From: Saccharum officinarum
Taxonomy: Eukaryota > Streptophyta > Magnoliopsida > Poales > Poaceae
Assembly: GCA_020631735.1 (NCBI GenBank)
Contig: CM036188.1
Coordinates: 11,512,214-11,576,213, forward strand
DNA length: 64,000 nucleotides
Reading direction: 5' to 3'
Of this stretch, positions 29,045 to 40,438 are shown piece after piece; the stretch's first letter is position 1, and each line of letters starts with the position of its first letter. The translations under genes were made by a program, and so were the position numbers. Under the pieces are notes generated by a model. The model searched no databases and was not told the origin of the DNA. It saw only the letters and a list, made by a program, of their open reading frames with translations.

Positions 29045-31695
29045 GCTGTGCGTTCTGGTGCTGATCTTGAATCTGCTATAGCAACTTGTATGGGATACAA
29101 ATCAGAGGTGCCTGCTGATTCCATTTTTAATTCGGATCTGATCTAATTAATTACAGCCTATTGTGCCTCTGATTCTGTTTTTCTAGAAAAAATAGAATTC
29201 ATCCATGCCTTCTCACATTGTCTACACCTTATGCTTTGGATGTGTTTTAGGACCCATGCCTTTGCCTGCGTTACAGTACCTCAGATTTCTCTATTCTTGA
29301 TGGAACAAAACAGTGTTTGACAGGCATGGCCCTAACATGACAACAGGTCCGCTCCCTGCTTAGTAATTTTATACAACATGATTATGATTCTGTATTACTT
29401 ATACAGTATTGCATGCTCTGTTGTTTCTCTACCCTTTTCCAGAGTGCCTAGCCTTCCAGGTAAATTACTTTCAGATTCCAGGAAATTTACTGAATTATGT
29501 GGTGCTGTCGTGTCTTACAGGCAGCCCCTGCTTAGTGAATCTTGATTGTTTGGTTCCACAACAGCTCTGCTGCTGAAGAAAGTGCTGAGGGCACTGAGGA
29601 AGCAGCTGATGACAAACCTGAAATTAAGGTATGACATTACCAAATAGCTTGTGTGCAGTTACATTCTATAAATTAGTATTGAACATGTACAATATCCAGA
29701 TCGAGATGGCTCCAGCAGATTTTCATTTACCAACAGCAAATCAAACAGGGCATTGCTTCACAGCTGTATTGAATATCTTATTAGGTATGGCTAAACTCTT
29801 TCAGAAAATAATTGACGTTCCTTCACCATTGGTTTTAACTGATTCCAATAACTGGTGTACCTGCAAAAGGGGGAGGGTGCTCCTCGGTGTAAAAAGCTTG
29901 CTGAGTACTACAGACCACTCCACCCAGGTCAATGGGTATGCATTCTTCCTCCAGTTACTATTACCTATTGCTGCTGCACTAAAAAAATTACCGATTGCTG
30001 ATGTTTCTTCAGTTTGTTCTGTGATTGTGAGCTGGTGTTTTCTATGTCGTATGGACCTAAGTTGATCTTAAGATTTCCATATGCCCGTGCAATGTTTTTA
30101 AGGCGTCGCTTTGGCGTCGCCTAATCGGCAAGGCGCTACAGGCGGGACGATTTGCGAGACGACTCGCCTCAGATTGATATGGCGTCCGCCTTACGGCCAT
30201 GGCGTCCGGAAGTCGTCGATTTGGCGTCCGATTCGTCGCAGATCGCGGAAGGCGGGCGCCATACCGGGATGGCTGCGGCAGGAAAACGCGATGGCGGGAG
30301 AAAGGACGGGAAATAGCAGGCGCGCGGGAGAAATCAGAGAAGAGAGAGGAGCGCTCGCAGGGAGACCTACCTGCTCGCCCTCGCGAACGCGTTCACCCGC
30401 GCCGCCGGTAGAAGCTGCTGCGCCGAGCCCTCCCCTGTTCCCCATCCGCGCGAGGAGGAGCCGCCGGCGGGCTGCTGTTTCCCCGCCGCCTCCTCTGGTC
30501 TTCCATCGAGCAGGACACGAGCCGCTGCCCCGCCTCCAGTCTTCCTCGAGCAGGACCCGAGCTGCCCTCTTCCCCTCTTCCCCATCCGCACAGAGCAGCC
30601 GCAGGCGGGCTGCTGTGTCCCTGCCGCCTCCTCTGGTCCAGTGGTCCTGCATCGAGCGGGACATGAGCCGCCGCCCCGCTTCCAGTCTTCGTTGAGCAGG
30701 ACCGAGCCGCCCTCCTCTAGTCTTCGCTCGCCAGGTATTTTTCTACTTGCCTCTGCCCTCCACTCCGCTCTGTATTTTTCTATTGCCTCTGCCCTCTAGC
30801 CTCTTGTCTCTTATCTCGAGCAGGACAGCAGCATGGGGAAACAAAGCAACAAACAAGTGCTCTACTACTGTAGGATGGCATGCTTTCTCTAGTCTCTACT
30901 ACTGTAGGATGACAATAAGGCGTCGCCTCGCCTTACGCCTTACTCGCTTTAGCATAAGGCGGTAGTTGGTCGCCTCGCCTCGCTTTACCGCCTTAAAAAC
31001 ATTGTGCCCGTGACATCACAGTCAAACCTCCCATGATATAATTTTGACAGCAACGTTTAATTATTACCTTCTGAAAGTGAATTTCTGGTGTTTGGAACTA
31101 TATCTTCTGAAAGTAAATGCGCTGTTGTTGCCTTTATTGACGCCCTGTTTGGTTATCTTCTGAAAGTAAACCACGTCGTCATAGTTCTAACCCACATAAA
31201 TTTGGTTAGCTAATATAAAAGCTAAATTAATTTCTGGTGTCCAAATGGAGCTGCACCCTGAATTAGAAGCCATCATCATAGTGAAGACCGCATAGGTTCT
31301 CTAAATACAACTCCATTTCTGTTCAAATTAAATTTATTGATCTACAAGTTGAACTTACAAGTACTGGATGTGTGGATTGAACAAAGGATAGCTTATCAGC
31401 TTGTCTTGTTGAATCATTATCTTTGTTGTCTGCTCTGAGCCTGTCATCAAAACACCAAAAAGTCTGAGAAACAATAAACTAAGTAGTGAAGTCTTGAATG
31501 GTGAAAATAAAACACAAACAGCTAAGGGGTAAGCACTGGACGTTTCGTTTTTGGAGGCAAACTGAATGTGATTTATATTCGTGAAACTATGTACTTCTCA
31601 CTCCCTTATAAGTTGTACATTGGAACTTGTACTTCATTAGACTACTGATTTTATCATTTTTTCAGGAACTTTTGGATGATGCTACCAGCTTGTGA
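29045..31695 (+). pseudogene. Last three exons of an unidentified host gene (fragment)
   Basis: Three exon-like pieces have good splice sites. 29045-29107 follows TTTTTCTCATTCTGTTAG and reads AVRSGADLESAIATCMGYKSE in part. 29565-29628 follows TTCCACAACAG, reads SAAEESAEGTEEAADDKPEI and is followed by GTATGA. 31666-31695 follows ATCATTTTTTCAG and reads ELLDDATSL then TGA. The last junction is in phase. Together they suggest an acidic, Ala/Glu-rich C-terminus. Upstream exons were not found and the phase between the first two pieces needs another exon. The final intron contains hAT element 2. It is probably a truncated host gene or a captured fragment; the product was not recognised. Confidence 0.35.
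30090..31004. mobile_element. Non-autonomous hAT element 2
   Basis: Perfect terminal inverted repeat CAATGTTTTTAAGGCG at both ends, flanked by perfect 8-bp target duplication TGCCCGTG (30082-30089 and 31005-31012). 915 bp, with a G/C-rich interior without transposase. Its right end, read inversely, matches the left end of hAT element 1 (TTTTTAAGGCGGTAARGCGA), so the two are the same family in opposite orientation. Confidence 0.88.
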
Positions 31696-32029
31696 ACAAC
31701 AAAGCCGATCATAGTACTAATGGTTGTGCAACCAACCGATTCATTGGTCATGACCTAATGGCTGTATGGTTGTGGATTTTGATCTTTTGCCCGTATGCTA
31801 AACTTTTGATCATCAACTAGGATTACCCTTTCTTTTGATCATTAGATACTTTAGTTTGATGTTAAGTGACATTACATGTATAATGTACTTGTTCGATACA
31901 TGAATCAATGTAATGTGATCACTTTTGAATGTCATCACTTTTGTATACGTGAATCAATGTATGGCTAATTTTTATCATTAGCTATACCTTGAGACCAGCT
32001 TTTATTTTTTATCTATACAATTGATCCCG

Positions 32030-32286
32030 TCGGACTGGTGGTCGCTAAAAGTTATTATAGCATTGGACTGTCAGTTGCTAAATCTAACATGTTGTCGGTC
32101 GCTAAAAGTTGGACTGTCGAACTGTTCGTTGCTAAAGATGATGCCCGTCGCTGTTTACCTATAACGACGGCTTCAATAGCATCCGCAGGGGTCCATCGCT
32201 ATAACCTTTAGCAACTGACTGTCCATCGCTGTACACCCCTTTCAGCAACTCCAAGTCAGTCGTTGTTTAAGGGTTGTGGTGTAGTG
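32030..32286 (+). mobile_element. CACTA 3' terminus fragment
   Basis: Ends GGGTTGTGGTGTAGTG at 32286, the inverse of CACTACACCACAACCC. It contains repeated GTCGCTAAAAGTT and GTTGCTAAA motifs as subterminal repeats. It abuts LINE coding sequence directly, implying insertion into that LINE. The left end is undefined. 31696-32029 holds no recognised feature. Confidence 0.65.
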
Positions 32287-33597
32287 TATGTGTACTTTTC
32301 TACTGCCTAAAACTGTGGTCAAACAAATTGATAAATATAGGAAGCATTTCCTATGGAGAGGATATGACATTAATAGCAGAAAACCCCCAAAGGCTGTCTG
32401 GCCCATGGTTTGTCTGCCAAAGGAAGGAGGCCTTGGAGTCCTCGACATCTCAGTCCAAAATGATAGTTTACTTCTAAAACACTTACATAAGTTCTTCAAC
32501 AGAGACCATACGCCTTGGGTTCAACTGGTATGGGAGAAATACTACACAAGAAATAAGCTTCCTTTCCTAGGTGCCACTTTCATGGGTTCCTTTTAGCGGA
32601 GGGATATTCTCAAGCTGCTCAATCAGTTCAAAGGGATTGCAATTGTCACTGTTCAGGATGGCAAAACTTGTTTCCTATGGCATGATCTTTGGGGAAATGG
32701 TGTCTCCTCTCAGCTTTTCCCAGAGCATTTCTCATTTGCCAAGAATAACATGATTTCAGTTTCAGTGGCAGCCTCAACACCAGAACTTCACTCTCTCTTC
32801 CATCTACCTTTGTCCTCTGAAGCTTATAATCAAGTTTTGCAACTATAACCAGTGATGTACTACAGGGCCTTCAGTTATCTGACCTGCATGACACCTGGTC
32901 TTATATTTGGGGGGTCATCCTTCTTCTCAACCAAGAGAGCTTATAGACATCTCATTGATCATAGGGCTGTACATCGTGCTTTTAAGTGGCTATGGAGATC
33001 AGCCTGCCAGAACAAGAGAAAATTCTTCTTCTGGCTCTTTTTGAAGGACAGACTCAGCACACGTGCTCTTCTCAGAAGAAGACGTATGCATTTGCCAGAA
33101 TAAACCTGTGTTTTTTGCTATCTAAATGCAGATGAGGACCTATTGCACCTCTTCTTCCAGTGTCTGTTTTCTATAGCGTGTTGGTCTTCTTTACAGCTGA
33201 TGGTGCCCAACTCAGAAGATCTTCGTTCCATTTTTTAGAGTTTCAGAACCCAACTTCACCTGCCTTTCTTCATGGAAATTATCATAACGATGTGTTGGCC
33301 AATCTAGACAATGCGAAATGATGTTATCTTCAGAGGTATTCCCCACTATGTTCAAAGATGCAAGGTGGTCTTTAGGCAGGAGTTTGCTCTGGTTATCCTT
33401 CGTGCAAAAGCAGCACTTCACCCTCATATTGACACATGGCTGGCAGCATTTGTGTAATTGCTATGATTTTTTTCTTGATTTTCTTTGTTTCTTGATCTTC
33501 CTCTTTGAGGACTGTAACTGTACTTGTAAATGTCTGTTTAATAAAATTCCAGTAGTGGGTCAAACCCCTCCTGTTTCATCAAAAAAAGAAATGGGCA
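32287..33597 (+). mobile_element. 5'-truncated L1-type LINE with RT C-terminus and zf-RVT region
   Basis: Translation opens at the post-RT region (FLLPKTVVKQIDKYRKHFLW, then PKEGGLGVLDISVQN) and continues through the C-terminal region characteristic of plant L1 ORF2. There is a zf-RVT-like block (FKWLWRSACQNKRKFFFWLF near 32980 and LLHLFFQC near 33145). Several in-frame stops and frame changes occur (about 32594, 32846, 33103). It ends with a 3' UTR containing AATAAAATTCC, CCCCTCCTGTTTC and a short A tail near 33582-33597. It cannot encode an active RT. Confidence 0.75.
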
Positions 33598-33971
33598 TGG
33601 CCACTTGAGATCTAGCTACCACTACTTATGAGAAGACAGGTATATATAGTAATAAGCAGAGGGTCAGTTCAGTTAGGGTCGTTCATAGTAGAGCAAGAGC
33701 AGGGTGTAAAATTTGTCCAAAGATTCCGGACCTCCTCTCCTCTCCTCGAGGCATTATGAAGCTAGGTAGCTGCTGCATCCCAGGAGGTCAGGAGAAGGAG
33801 GAGGAGGAGGCTGTTGGCCGATGCAACTTGGAAAGCATCTTCAGCCTCCGAATTTACCCTAGTACAGTACTGTGTGTTTCAGTGTCATCCACCCCACCCT
33901 TCCCGCTGCTTCAATGCTTTGCAGCTGCAGCGTTGCAGCTTGCAGGTGATCAGATGCTACTAACTCTCCAT

Positions 33972-34286
33972 TGTTGGAGTTGTTCCAAATTCACTGCAAG
34001 ATATAGGCCGGGCTTCTGACGGAGCGAAGCGGAGGCCCGTAAAAGCCGAAGGCTGGGCCAAGCGGAGGTACGGTACATATATACTCTTGTTAGGGTTTCT
34101 TGGAGACTTGATTCTCTTGTAAGCCGCCGCAGGCGTGTAACCCAAAACTCTTGAGATAGTGAGATTGTTGCTGGCTGGTGCCCGTGGTTTTTCCCCTTCT
34201 CATTGGAGGGGTTTTCCACGTTAAATCGTGTGTCTCCGCTGTGATTGATTTCATTTTACTTCATATTCCATATGTCGTTGATAACA
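33972..34286 (+). repeat. copia-2 5' LTR
   Basis: Left LTR, 315 bp, including two short segments absent from the right LTR. It ends directly before AG and the tRNA-Met-type primer-binding site. Confidence 0.93.
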
Positions 34287-34319
34287 AGTGGTACCAGAGC
34301 TTCGGTTGCTGTAGGGTTC

Positions 34320-35729
34320 ATGACGATGTCGATGAAGTTCAATCTTCCGCTGCTGAACTACGACACGCGGTTCTCGCTATGGCAAGTCAAGATGCGGGGA
34401 ATTCTGGCGCAGACTCATGACTACGATGAGGCGCTGGATAAATTCGGCAAGAGTAAAGCCAATTGGACTCCTGAGGAGATCCGCAAGGATCAGAAGGCTC
34501 TCGCCCTAATTCAGTTACATCTTCATAATGATATTTTGCAGGAGTGTTTGAAAGAGAAAACTGCTGCAGAACTATGGCTGAAACTAGAATCGATCTGTAT
34601 GTGCAAGGATCTAACCAGTAAGATGCAGATGAAGATGAAGCTGTTCACTCTGAAGATGAAGGAGGAGGATTCGGTGATGACCCACATCGCTGAATTCAAG
34701 AAGATCGTGGCCGACCTAGTGTCGATGGAGGTGAAGTATGATGATGAGGACTTAGGTCTTCTACTGTTATGTTCTTTGCCAAATTTATATGCAAATTTTC
34801 ATGACACCATACTTTTGAGCCGTGATGAACTAACCCTAAAGGAAGTTTATGAGGCTCTCCAGTCTAAGGAGAAGATGAAAGTTATGGTGCAGCATGACGG
34901 AACGTCGTCCTCAAAGGGCGAAGCTTTGCATGTGAGAGGCAGAACTGATAACAGATCCTCATATGATAGCAATGATGGTAGAAAGAACTACGAGAGGAGA
35001 GGCCGTTCAAAGTCCAAGCCGCATGGTAATAAAAAGTTCTGTGTTTATTGCAAACTGACAAATCATAATGTTGAGGATTGCAGAAAAGTACAGAATAAGG
35101 AGAAGAGAAAAAATAAGTCGGCTGGTAAGGTCTCTGTTGCTGCTGCTGCGTCTGATGATGATTCTGGAGATTGTCTGGTAGTGCTTGCTGGTTGTGTTGC
35201 TGGTCATGATGAATTGATTCTAGATTCCGCATGTTCATTTCATATTTGCACTAACAGAAATTGGTTTAGTTCATATAAGTCTGTGCAGAAAGGGGATGTT
35301 GTGCGGATGGGAGATGATAACCCATGTGACATCGTGGGGATTGGATCAGTTCAGATCAAGACTGATGATGGCATGACACGCACGCTGAAAAACGTCAGGT
35401 ATATACCAGGGATGTCTAGGAATCTTATCTCATTGAGCACGCTTGATGCAGAAGGTTACAAATATTCCGGTTCAGATGGTATTCTGAAGGTATCAAAAGG
35501 TTCTCTTGTCTGTTTGAAAGGTGATCTTAATTCTGCAAAGTTATATGTTCTTAGAGGGTGTACTTTACATGGTTCTGATTCCGCCGCTGCTGCTGTTACT
35601 AATGATGAACCTAGTAAAACTAACCTTTGGCACATGCGTTTGGGACATATGAGTCACCATGGTATGGCAGATTTGATGAAGAGAAACCTACTGAAAGGCT
35701 ACACTTCTAGTAAGATCAAAGTTTTGTGA
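34320..35729 (+). pseudogene. copia-2 gag, zinc knuckle, protease and integrase N-terminus
   Basis: The start at 34320 (MTMSMKFNLPLLNY) lies 20 bp after the primer site. Gag is UBN2/DUF4219-like (FSLWQVKMRGIL; LWLKLESICMCKD), with CCHC knuckle CVYCKLTNHNVEDC (about 35038-35082), protease ILDSACSFHICT (about 35217-35250) and the pre-integrase LWHMRLGHMS. The frame ends at TGA 35727-35729 because of a single-base frameshift near 35718, after which the polyprotein resumes in the next frame. Otherwise it looks intact. Confidence 0.9.
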
Positions 35730-38349
35730 GCATTGCATTTTCGGCAAGCATAAGAGGGTACAGTTCAACACTTCTATTCACACCACCAAAGGTACTCTTG
35801 ATTATATTCATGCTGATTTATGGGGTCCTTCTAAGAAACTCTCACTAGGTGGTGCTCGTTACATGCTTATAATTATTGATGATTATTCTAGAAGGGTTTG
35901 GCCTTATTTTCTAAAACAGAAAGATGATACTTTTGCTGCGTTTAAGAACAGGAAAGTAATGATAGAAAGACAAACTGAAAGAAAGGTAAAATTGCTTCGT
36001 ACTGATAATGGTGGAGAATTTTGTTCGTATGCCTTTAATGATTATTGCAGACAGGAAGGCATTGTTAGGCATCACACCATACCCCATACTCCACAACAGA
36101 AAGGTGTGGCAGAACGGATGAACAGAACCATTATCTCCAAGGCCCGTTGCATGCTGTCTCATGCAAGGATGAGCAAGCGTTTTTGGGCTGAAGCTGCTAA
36201 TACTGCCTGTTACTTGATAAACAGGTCACCTTCTATTCCACTAAATAAGAAAACTCCTATTAAGGTATGGTCTGGTACACCTGCTGATTATTCACAGTTA
36301 AAAGTTTTTGGATGCACTGCTTATGCTCATGTTGACAATGGAAAATTAGAGCCTAGAGCTGTTAAGTGTCTTTTCCTTGGTTATGGTTCGGGAATCAAAG
36401 GCTATAAATTGTGGAATCCTGAAACAGGGAAGACTTTTATGAGCAGGAGTGTTGTATTCAATGAATCTGTGATGTTTACTGACAGTTTGCCATCAGATCA
36501 TATTCCAGAAAAAGAGCTGCAGAGTATGCGCATACAGGTGGAGCATGTTGATGATGATATAGGTGTGCAGGTAGAGCCTGCTGATGAGCAGGATGACCAT
36601 AATAATGATGTTGCTGATGATGATGCTCATGATGATGTTCAGCAAACTCCTCCTATTTTGCAGCTACAGGAGGAATTACCTATTGCTCAACGCAAGTCAA
36701 CAAGGACAGTTGTACCTCCTAAATGTCTTATCGAAGAATGTAATTTGTCTTACTATGCTTTGAGTTGTGCTGAACAGGTGGAGAATGTTCATGAGCCAGC
36801 AACCTATAAAGAAGCTGTTCGTTGTGCTGATAGTGAGAATTGGATTTCTGCTATGCATGAGGAGATGCAGTCTCTTGAGAAGAACAGTACATGGGAGGTT
36901 GTTCCTTTGCCTAAGAATAAGAAGACCATAAATTGCAAGTGGATCTTCAAGAGAAAGGAGGGTTTATATCCAAGCGAGCCTCCAAAGTATAAGGCAAGGT
37001 TAGTTGCAAAAGGCTATAGTCAAATTCCGGGTGTTGACTATAATGATGTGTTCTCTCCAGTGGTAAAACACAGTTCAATTCGTACATTCTTGAGTATTGT
37101 TGCTTCACATGATCTTGAGCTTGAGCAGTTAGATGTGAAGACTGCGTTTTTGCATGGAGAGCTAGAGGAGGACATATACATGGACCAACCGGAAGGGTTC
37201 ATAGTGCCTGGCAAGGAAAAATATGTGTGCAAGTTGAAGCGCTCCTTGTATGGTTTGAAACAGTCCCCTCGTCAGTGGAACAAGAGGTTTGATTCATTTA
37301 TGTTGTCACACAGTTTCAAAAGATCTAGATATGATAGCTGTGTTTACATCAAGCATGTTAATGGATCACTTATATATTTGCTGTTATATGTTGATGATAT
37401 GCTGATTGCTGCCAAGAGCAAGATTGAAATCACTAAGTTAAAGAAGTTGTTAAGTAGTGAGTTTGATATGAAAGATCTTGGTAGTGCTAAGAAAATTCTT
37501 GGTATGGAAATTAGTAGAGACAGAAAATCTGGTTTGCTATTTCTTAGTCAACAAAATTATATCAAGAAAGTTCTTCAGCGTTTCAACATGCAAAATGCTA
37601 AGGCTGTTAGTACCCCTATTGCACCTCACTTTAAGTTGTCAGCTGCTCAGTGTCCTAGTACAGATGTAGAGATTGAGTATATGTCAAGGGTTCCTTATTC
37701 TAGTGCTGTTGGGTCTTTGATGTATGCCATGGTTTGCTCTCGTCCAGATTTGTCATATGCTATGAGTCTTGTTAGTAGATATATGTCTAATCCTGGCAAA
37801 GAACATTGGAGGGCAGTTCAGTGGATTTTCAGGTACCTCAGAGGTACAGCAGATTCCTGTTTGAAGTTTGGAAGAACTGATAAGGGTCTCATTAGTTATG
37901 TGGATTCTGATTATGCTGCTGATCTAGACAGGCGAAGATCAATTACTGGTTATGTGTTTACTGTTGGCAGTTGTGCTGTGAGTTGGAGGGCTACGTTACA
38001 GTCTGTTGTTGCTTTGTCTACTACTGAAGCAGAATATATGGCTATTTGTGAAGCGTGCAAAGAATTGATATGGTTGAAAGGTTTGTACGCTGAACTCAGT
38101 GGAATTGAATCGTGCATAAGTTTGCACTGTGACAGTCAAAGTGCAATTTACCTCACTAAAGATCAGATGTTCCATGAGAGAACTAAGCATATAGATATCA
38201 AGTATCATTTTGTGCGAGATGTGATTGAAGAAGGTAAGCTGAAGGTATGCAAGATTAGTACTCATGATAATCCTGCTGATATGATGACAAAGCCTGTTCC
38301 TGTTGCTAAGTTTGAGTTATGCTCAAGCTTAGTTGGTTTAATTGAATAG
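35717..38349 (+). CDS. copia-2 pol: integrase, RT, RNase H (downstream of a frameshift)
   Basis: In order: integrase zinc-binding Cys pair CEHC, catalytic core with LRTDNGGEF and the Glu region [10 protein letters not shown], integrase C-terminal ([10 protein letters not shown]), then RT from about 36950 ([14 protein letters not shown]; active site [12 protein letters not shown]). RNase H follows ([27 protein letters not shown]), with stop at 38347-38349. All catalytic residues I can recognise are present, and the frame is open for about 830 codons from 35863. It would normally be fused to gag, so it is expressed only if the frameshift is bypassed. It could supply activity to other copies only as a separate product, which is unlikely. 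Confidence 0.9.
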
Positions 38350-38448
38350 TCCAAGAGACTATTGTTGGCACCAGTGGTTTTCTATCTTTGTTGTTCAGAA
38401 TGATGGGTTGATTTATGATACAAGATGAATTTGTCTCAAGGTGGAGTT

Positions 38449-38738
38449 TGTTGGAGTTGTTCAAAATTCACTGCAAGATATAGGCCGGGCTTCTGACGGA
38501 GCGTAAAAGCCGAAGGCTGGTACGGTACATATATACCCTTGTTAGGGTTTCTTGGAGACTTGATTCTCTTGTAAGCCGCCGTAGGCGTGTAACCCAAAAC
38601 TCTTGAGATAGTGAGATTGTTGCTGGCTGGTGCCCGTGGTTTTTCCCCTTCTCATTGGAGGGGTTTTCCACGTTAAATCGTGTGTCTCCGCTGTGATTGA
38701 TTTCGTTTTACTTCATATTCCATACGTCGTTGATAACA
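38449..38738 (+). repeat. copia-2 3' LTR
   Basis: Right LTR, 290 bp, preceded by the purine tract and followed by the TCCAT duplication. Confidence 0.93.
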
Positions 38739-38845
38739 TCCATCGCCTCAACAACCACCTCTGTGCGCTGCACAACAATTTCATTCATGCGTCCGGCTGT
38801 GGATATGATGATGTGCGCCTTGTTTTCCTTCCATCTTTCTTTTAG

Positions 38846-39049
38846 AATATATACAGAAGCACCGGCCATATATGTTTTTCTGAATATAGACTGTAGGGTT
38901 TATATATAGGGAGTATATATGTCGATTTCTGCACCAGTCCTCTGAAAATATACAAGGAGAAAGATGAAAGTTTTGTTCACCTGCTATTATTTATAAAATA
39001 TAAAAGGAACAGTTTTAAAGCTGCGCCTGACATCTTCGTTCAGGTAGAT
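38846..39049. other. No feature recognised
   Basis: A/T-rich spacer between the split open frame and the Tat gypsy element, with several TATATA runs. Confidence 0.3.
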
Positions 39050-39052
39050 AGT

Positions 39053-39842
39053 ATTATGCAAAAGTGGATCTGCAAACACAAAGGGCTAATACCCAATCCA
39101 ATATCCAAAGCGTGCCAGTCGATTTGACCTGTTAATCGACAAGGATGAAAATTCGAGTATTTTGGTCCTGACAACAGCGATACGCCCGGAAGCCACGGCC
39201 AAGAGGTACTCACACGGAACTCGAGGATCGTCGAAGATCACACTGAAGCGATGCAGCTCGTCGAGTCGATGAGAACTCGTAAAAAGAAAAATATGCAAAT
39301 TGACGAAGTCACCGAAAAGTAAGTAGATGCAAATAGGAGTAAAATTGGTTTGATATTGATTGATTCTATCTTTTACATTGTCCCTCGGTCTATATTTATA
39401 CCCTAACCTGAAGAAACATAACCAGACACGACTAGGATACCGAGTCCATATCTAAGGAAAAATGTGACTCTTACATGAATCATACTCTAACAAATATAGA
39501 AAAGGAAATCAACACCTATCTACTTCCTTGTCCGCTTTAATTACGATGAAATTTTCATCGATCTCCTCTCCATCGGCATGCTTTTCATCATCACAAGCTT
39601 CATCGGCAGTAGTCTTCAGATCTTCCTTCATCGGCATCGGCAATAACATCTCCGATCTTGCCAGCAACACCTCTGAGTCTAAGTCAAACGACAACCTTTC
39701 CATCGGTCACCACCATTCATCGGCAACAATCCTCACAAGCTGATCTTCATCGGCACCCTTCTATCATCGTAATACAATAACTTTCCTTCTGTCGATTAGC
39801 CCACTCTGATCATTTTGACACGTGCCAAAAACGGTGTCAACA
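39053..39842 (-). repeat. Tat gypsy 3' LTR
   Basis: Plus-strand right edge ...ACGGTGTCAACA adjoins the C-rich complement of the purine tract. It contains a minus-strand TATA motif GGGTATAAATATAGACC near 39390-39405. The left edge is uncertain by several bases. Confidence 0.85.
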
Positions 39843-40260
39843 CATGCCCCCAATTTCGAAGTATAAAATCATTAATATTTCGAAATTTACTCCAGACAAC
39901 GATTGCCTTTACCCAATTATCTTAGCTCGTCCTCCAAGCATAACATAATCTGTTACCAAATCCAATCAAACCCGACCGTGATTCACGCGTCTCAGTAAAT
40001 ATCGCACAATCTTCAATCACTCTCATTCCGATTATGGTTAAGATACAAAAACAATAGTCTATCGGCAAGAACTTAACACAGTGACGCTGCCGATCTCGGA
40101 CTTAGAATATCCTGTACCGAGATTTCTTCCGAGTCATGATTGCCTACCATCAAACCACCTGCACAATCCCTTGATTATCGTGCGAACAATTACCATATCC
40201 ATCTGAACCACCTTGACCTACATGCGCGCGGCAAAGAGATAAGTCCAGAATGCCCCTATT

Positions 40261-40278
40261 CCAATTGGCCTATAAATA
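40261..40278 (+). promoter_or_regulatory. CCAAT and TATA motifs of the antisense PMD gene
   Basis: CCAATTGGCC at 40261-40270 is immediately followed by TATAAATA at 40271-40278, then a pyrimidine-rich stretch, with the ATG at 40439. This is a plausible RNA polymerase II core promoter, reading opposite to the retrotransposon genes and lying outside the LTR. Confidence 0.55.
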
Positions 40279-40438
40279 AATCTCTCCCAAATGCTCGTCT
40301 TCTACCGTTAGACTCCAACCTTCAACATTCTCTCTCTCCGGTGGTGACCCCGACGAACAACCGTGCGATCCCAACCAGCAAGAACCTTCCCAGCGGCAAC
40401 CTCGAGTCTCCAGCCGCGTCTCCATCCTTCTCAAGATA

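Larger units (their letters stand above)
33972..38738 (+). mobile_element. Full-length Ty1/copia retrotransposon (copia-2)
   Basis: LTRs 33972-34286 (315 bp) and 38449-38738 (290 bp) begin TGTTGGAGTTGTTC and end TTGATAACA. The target duplication TCCAT lies at 33967-33971 and 38739-38743. The primer-binding site TGGTACCAGAGC is at 34289-34300 and the purine tract AAGGTGGAGTT precedes the right LTR. The domain order is Ty1/copia. LTR lengths differ by two indels (13 and 12 bp), each containing an AAGCGGAG motif present only in the left copy. The element is near-intact, with a single frameshift. Confidence 0.95.
33756..38845 (+). pseudogene. Unidentified open frame split by copia-2
   Basis: From ATG at 33756 (MKLGSCCIPGGQEK) 72 codons run open to 33971, the last base of the copia-2 target duplication. 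After the second duplication copy, 38744-38845 continues in the same phase for 33 codons (LNNHLCALHNNFIH...) to TAG. Excising the element and one duplication copy would leave a frame of about 105 codons. The protein was not recognised. The 5' part is preceded by a TATATATAG (33641-33649), so it may be a small gene. The phase agreement could be chance. Confidence 0.35.

Noticed and set aside
30111..30695. 194-codon frame and its 157-codon antisense counterpart
   Set aside because: Inside hAT element 2. Low-complexity Pro/Ser/Arg composition and no transposase motif.
32242..32499. Minus-strand frame of 85 codons
   Set aside because: Antisense shadow of the plus-strand LINE ORF2 remnant.
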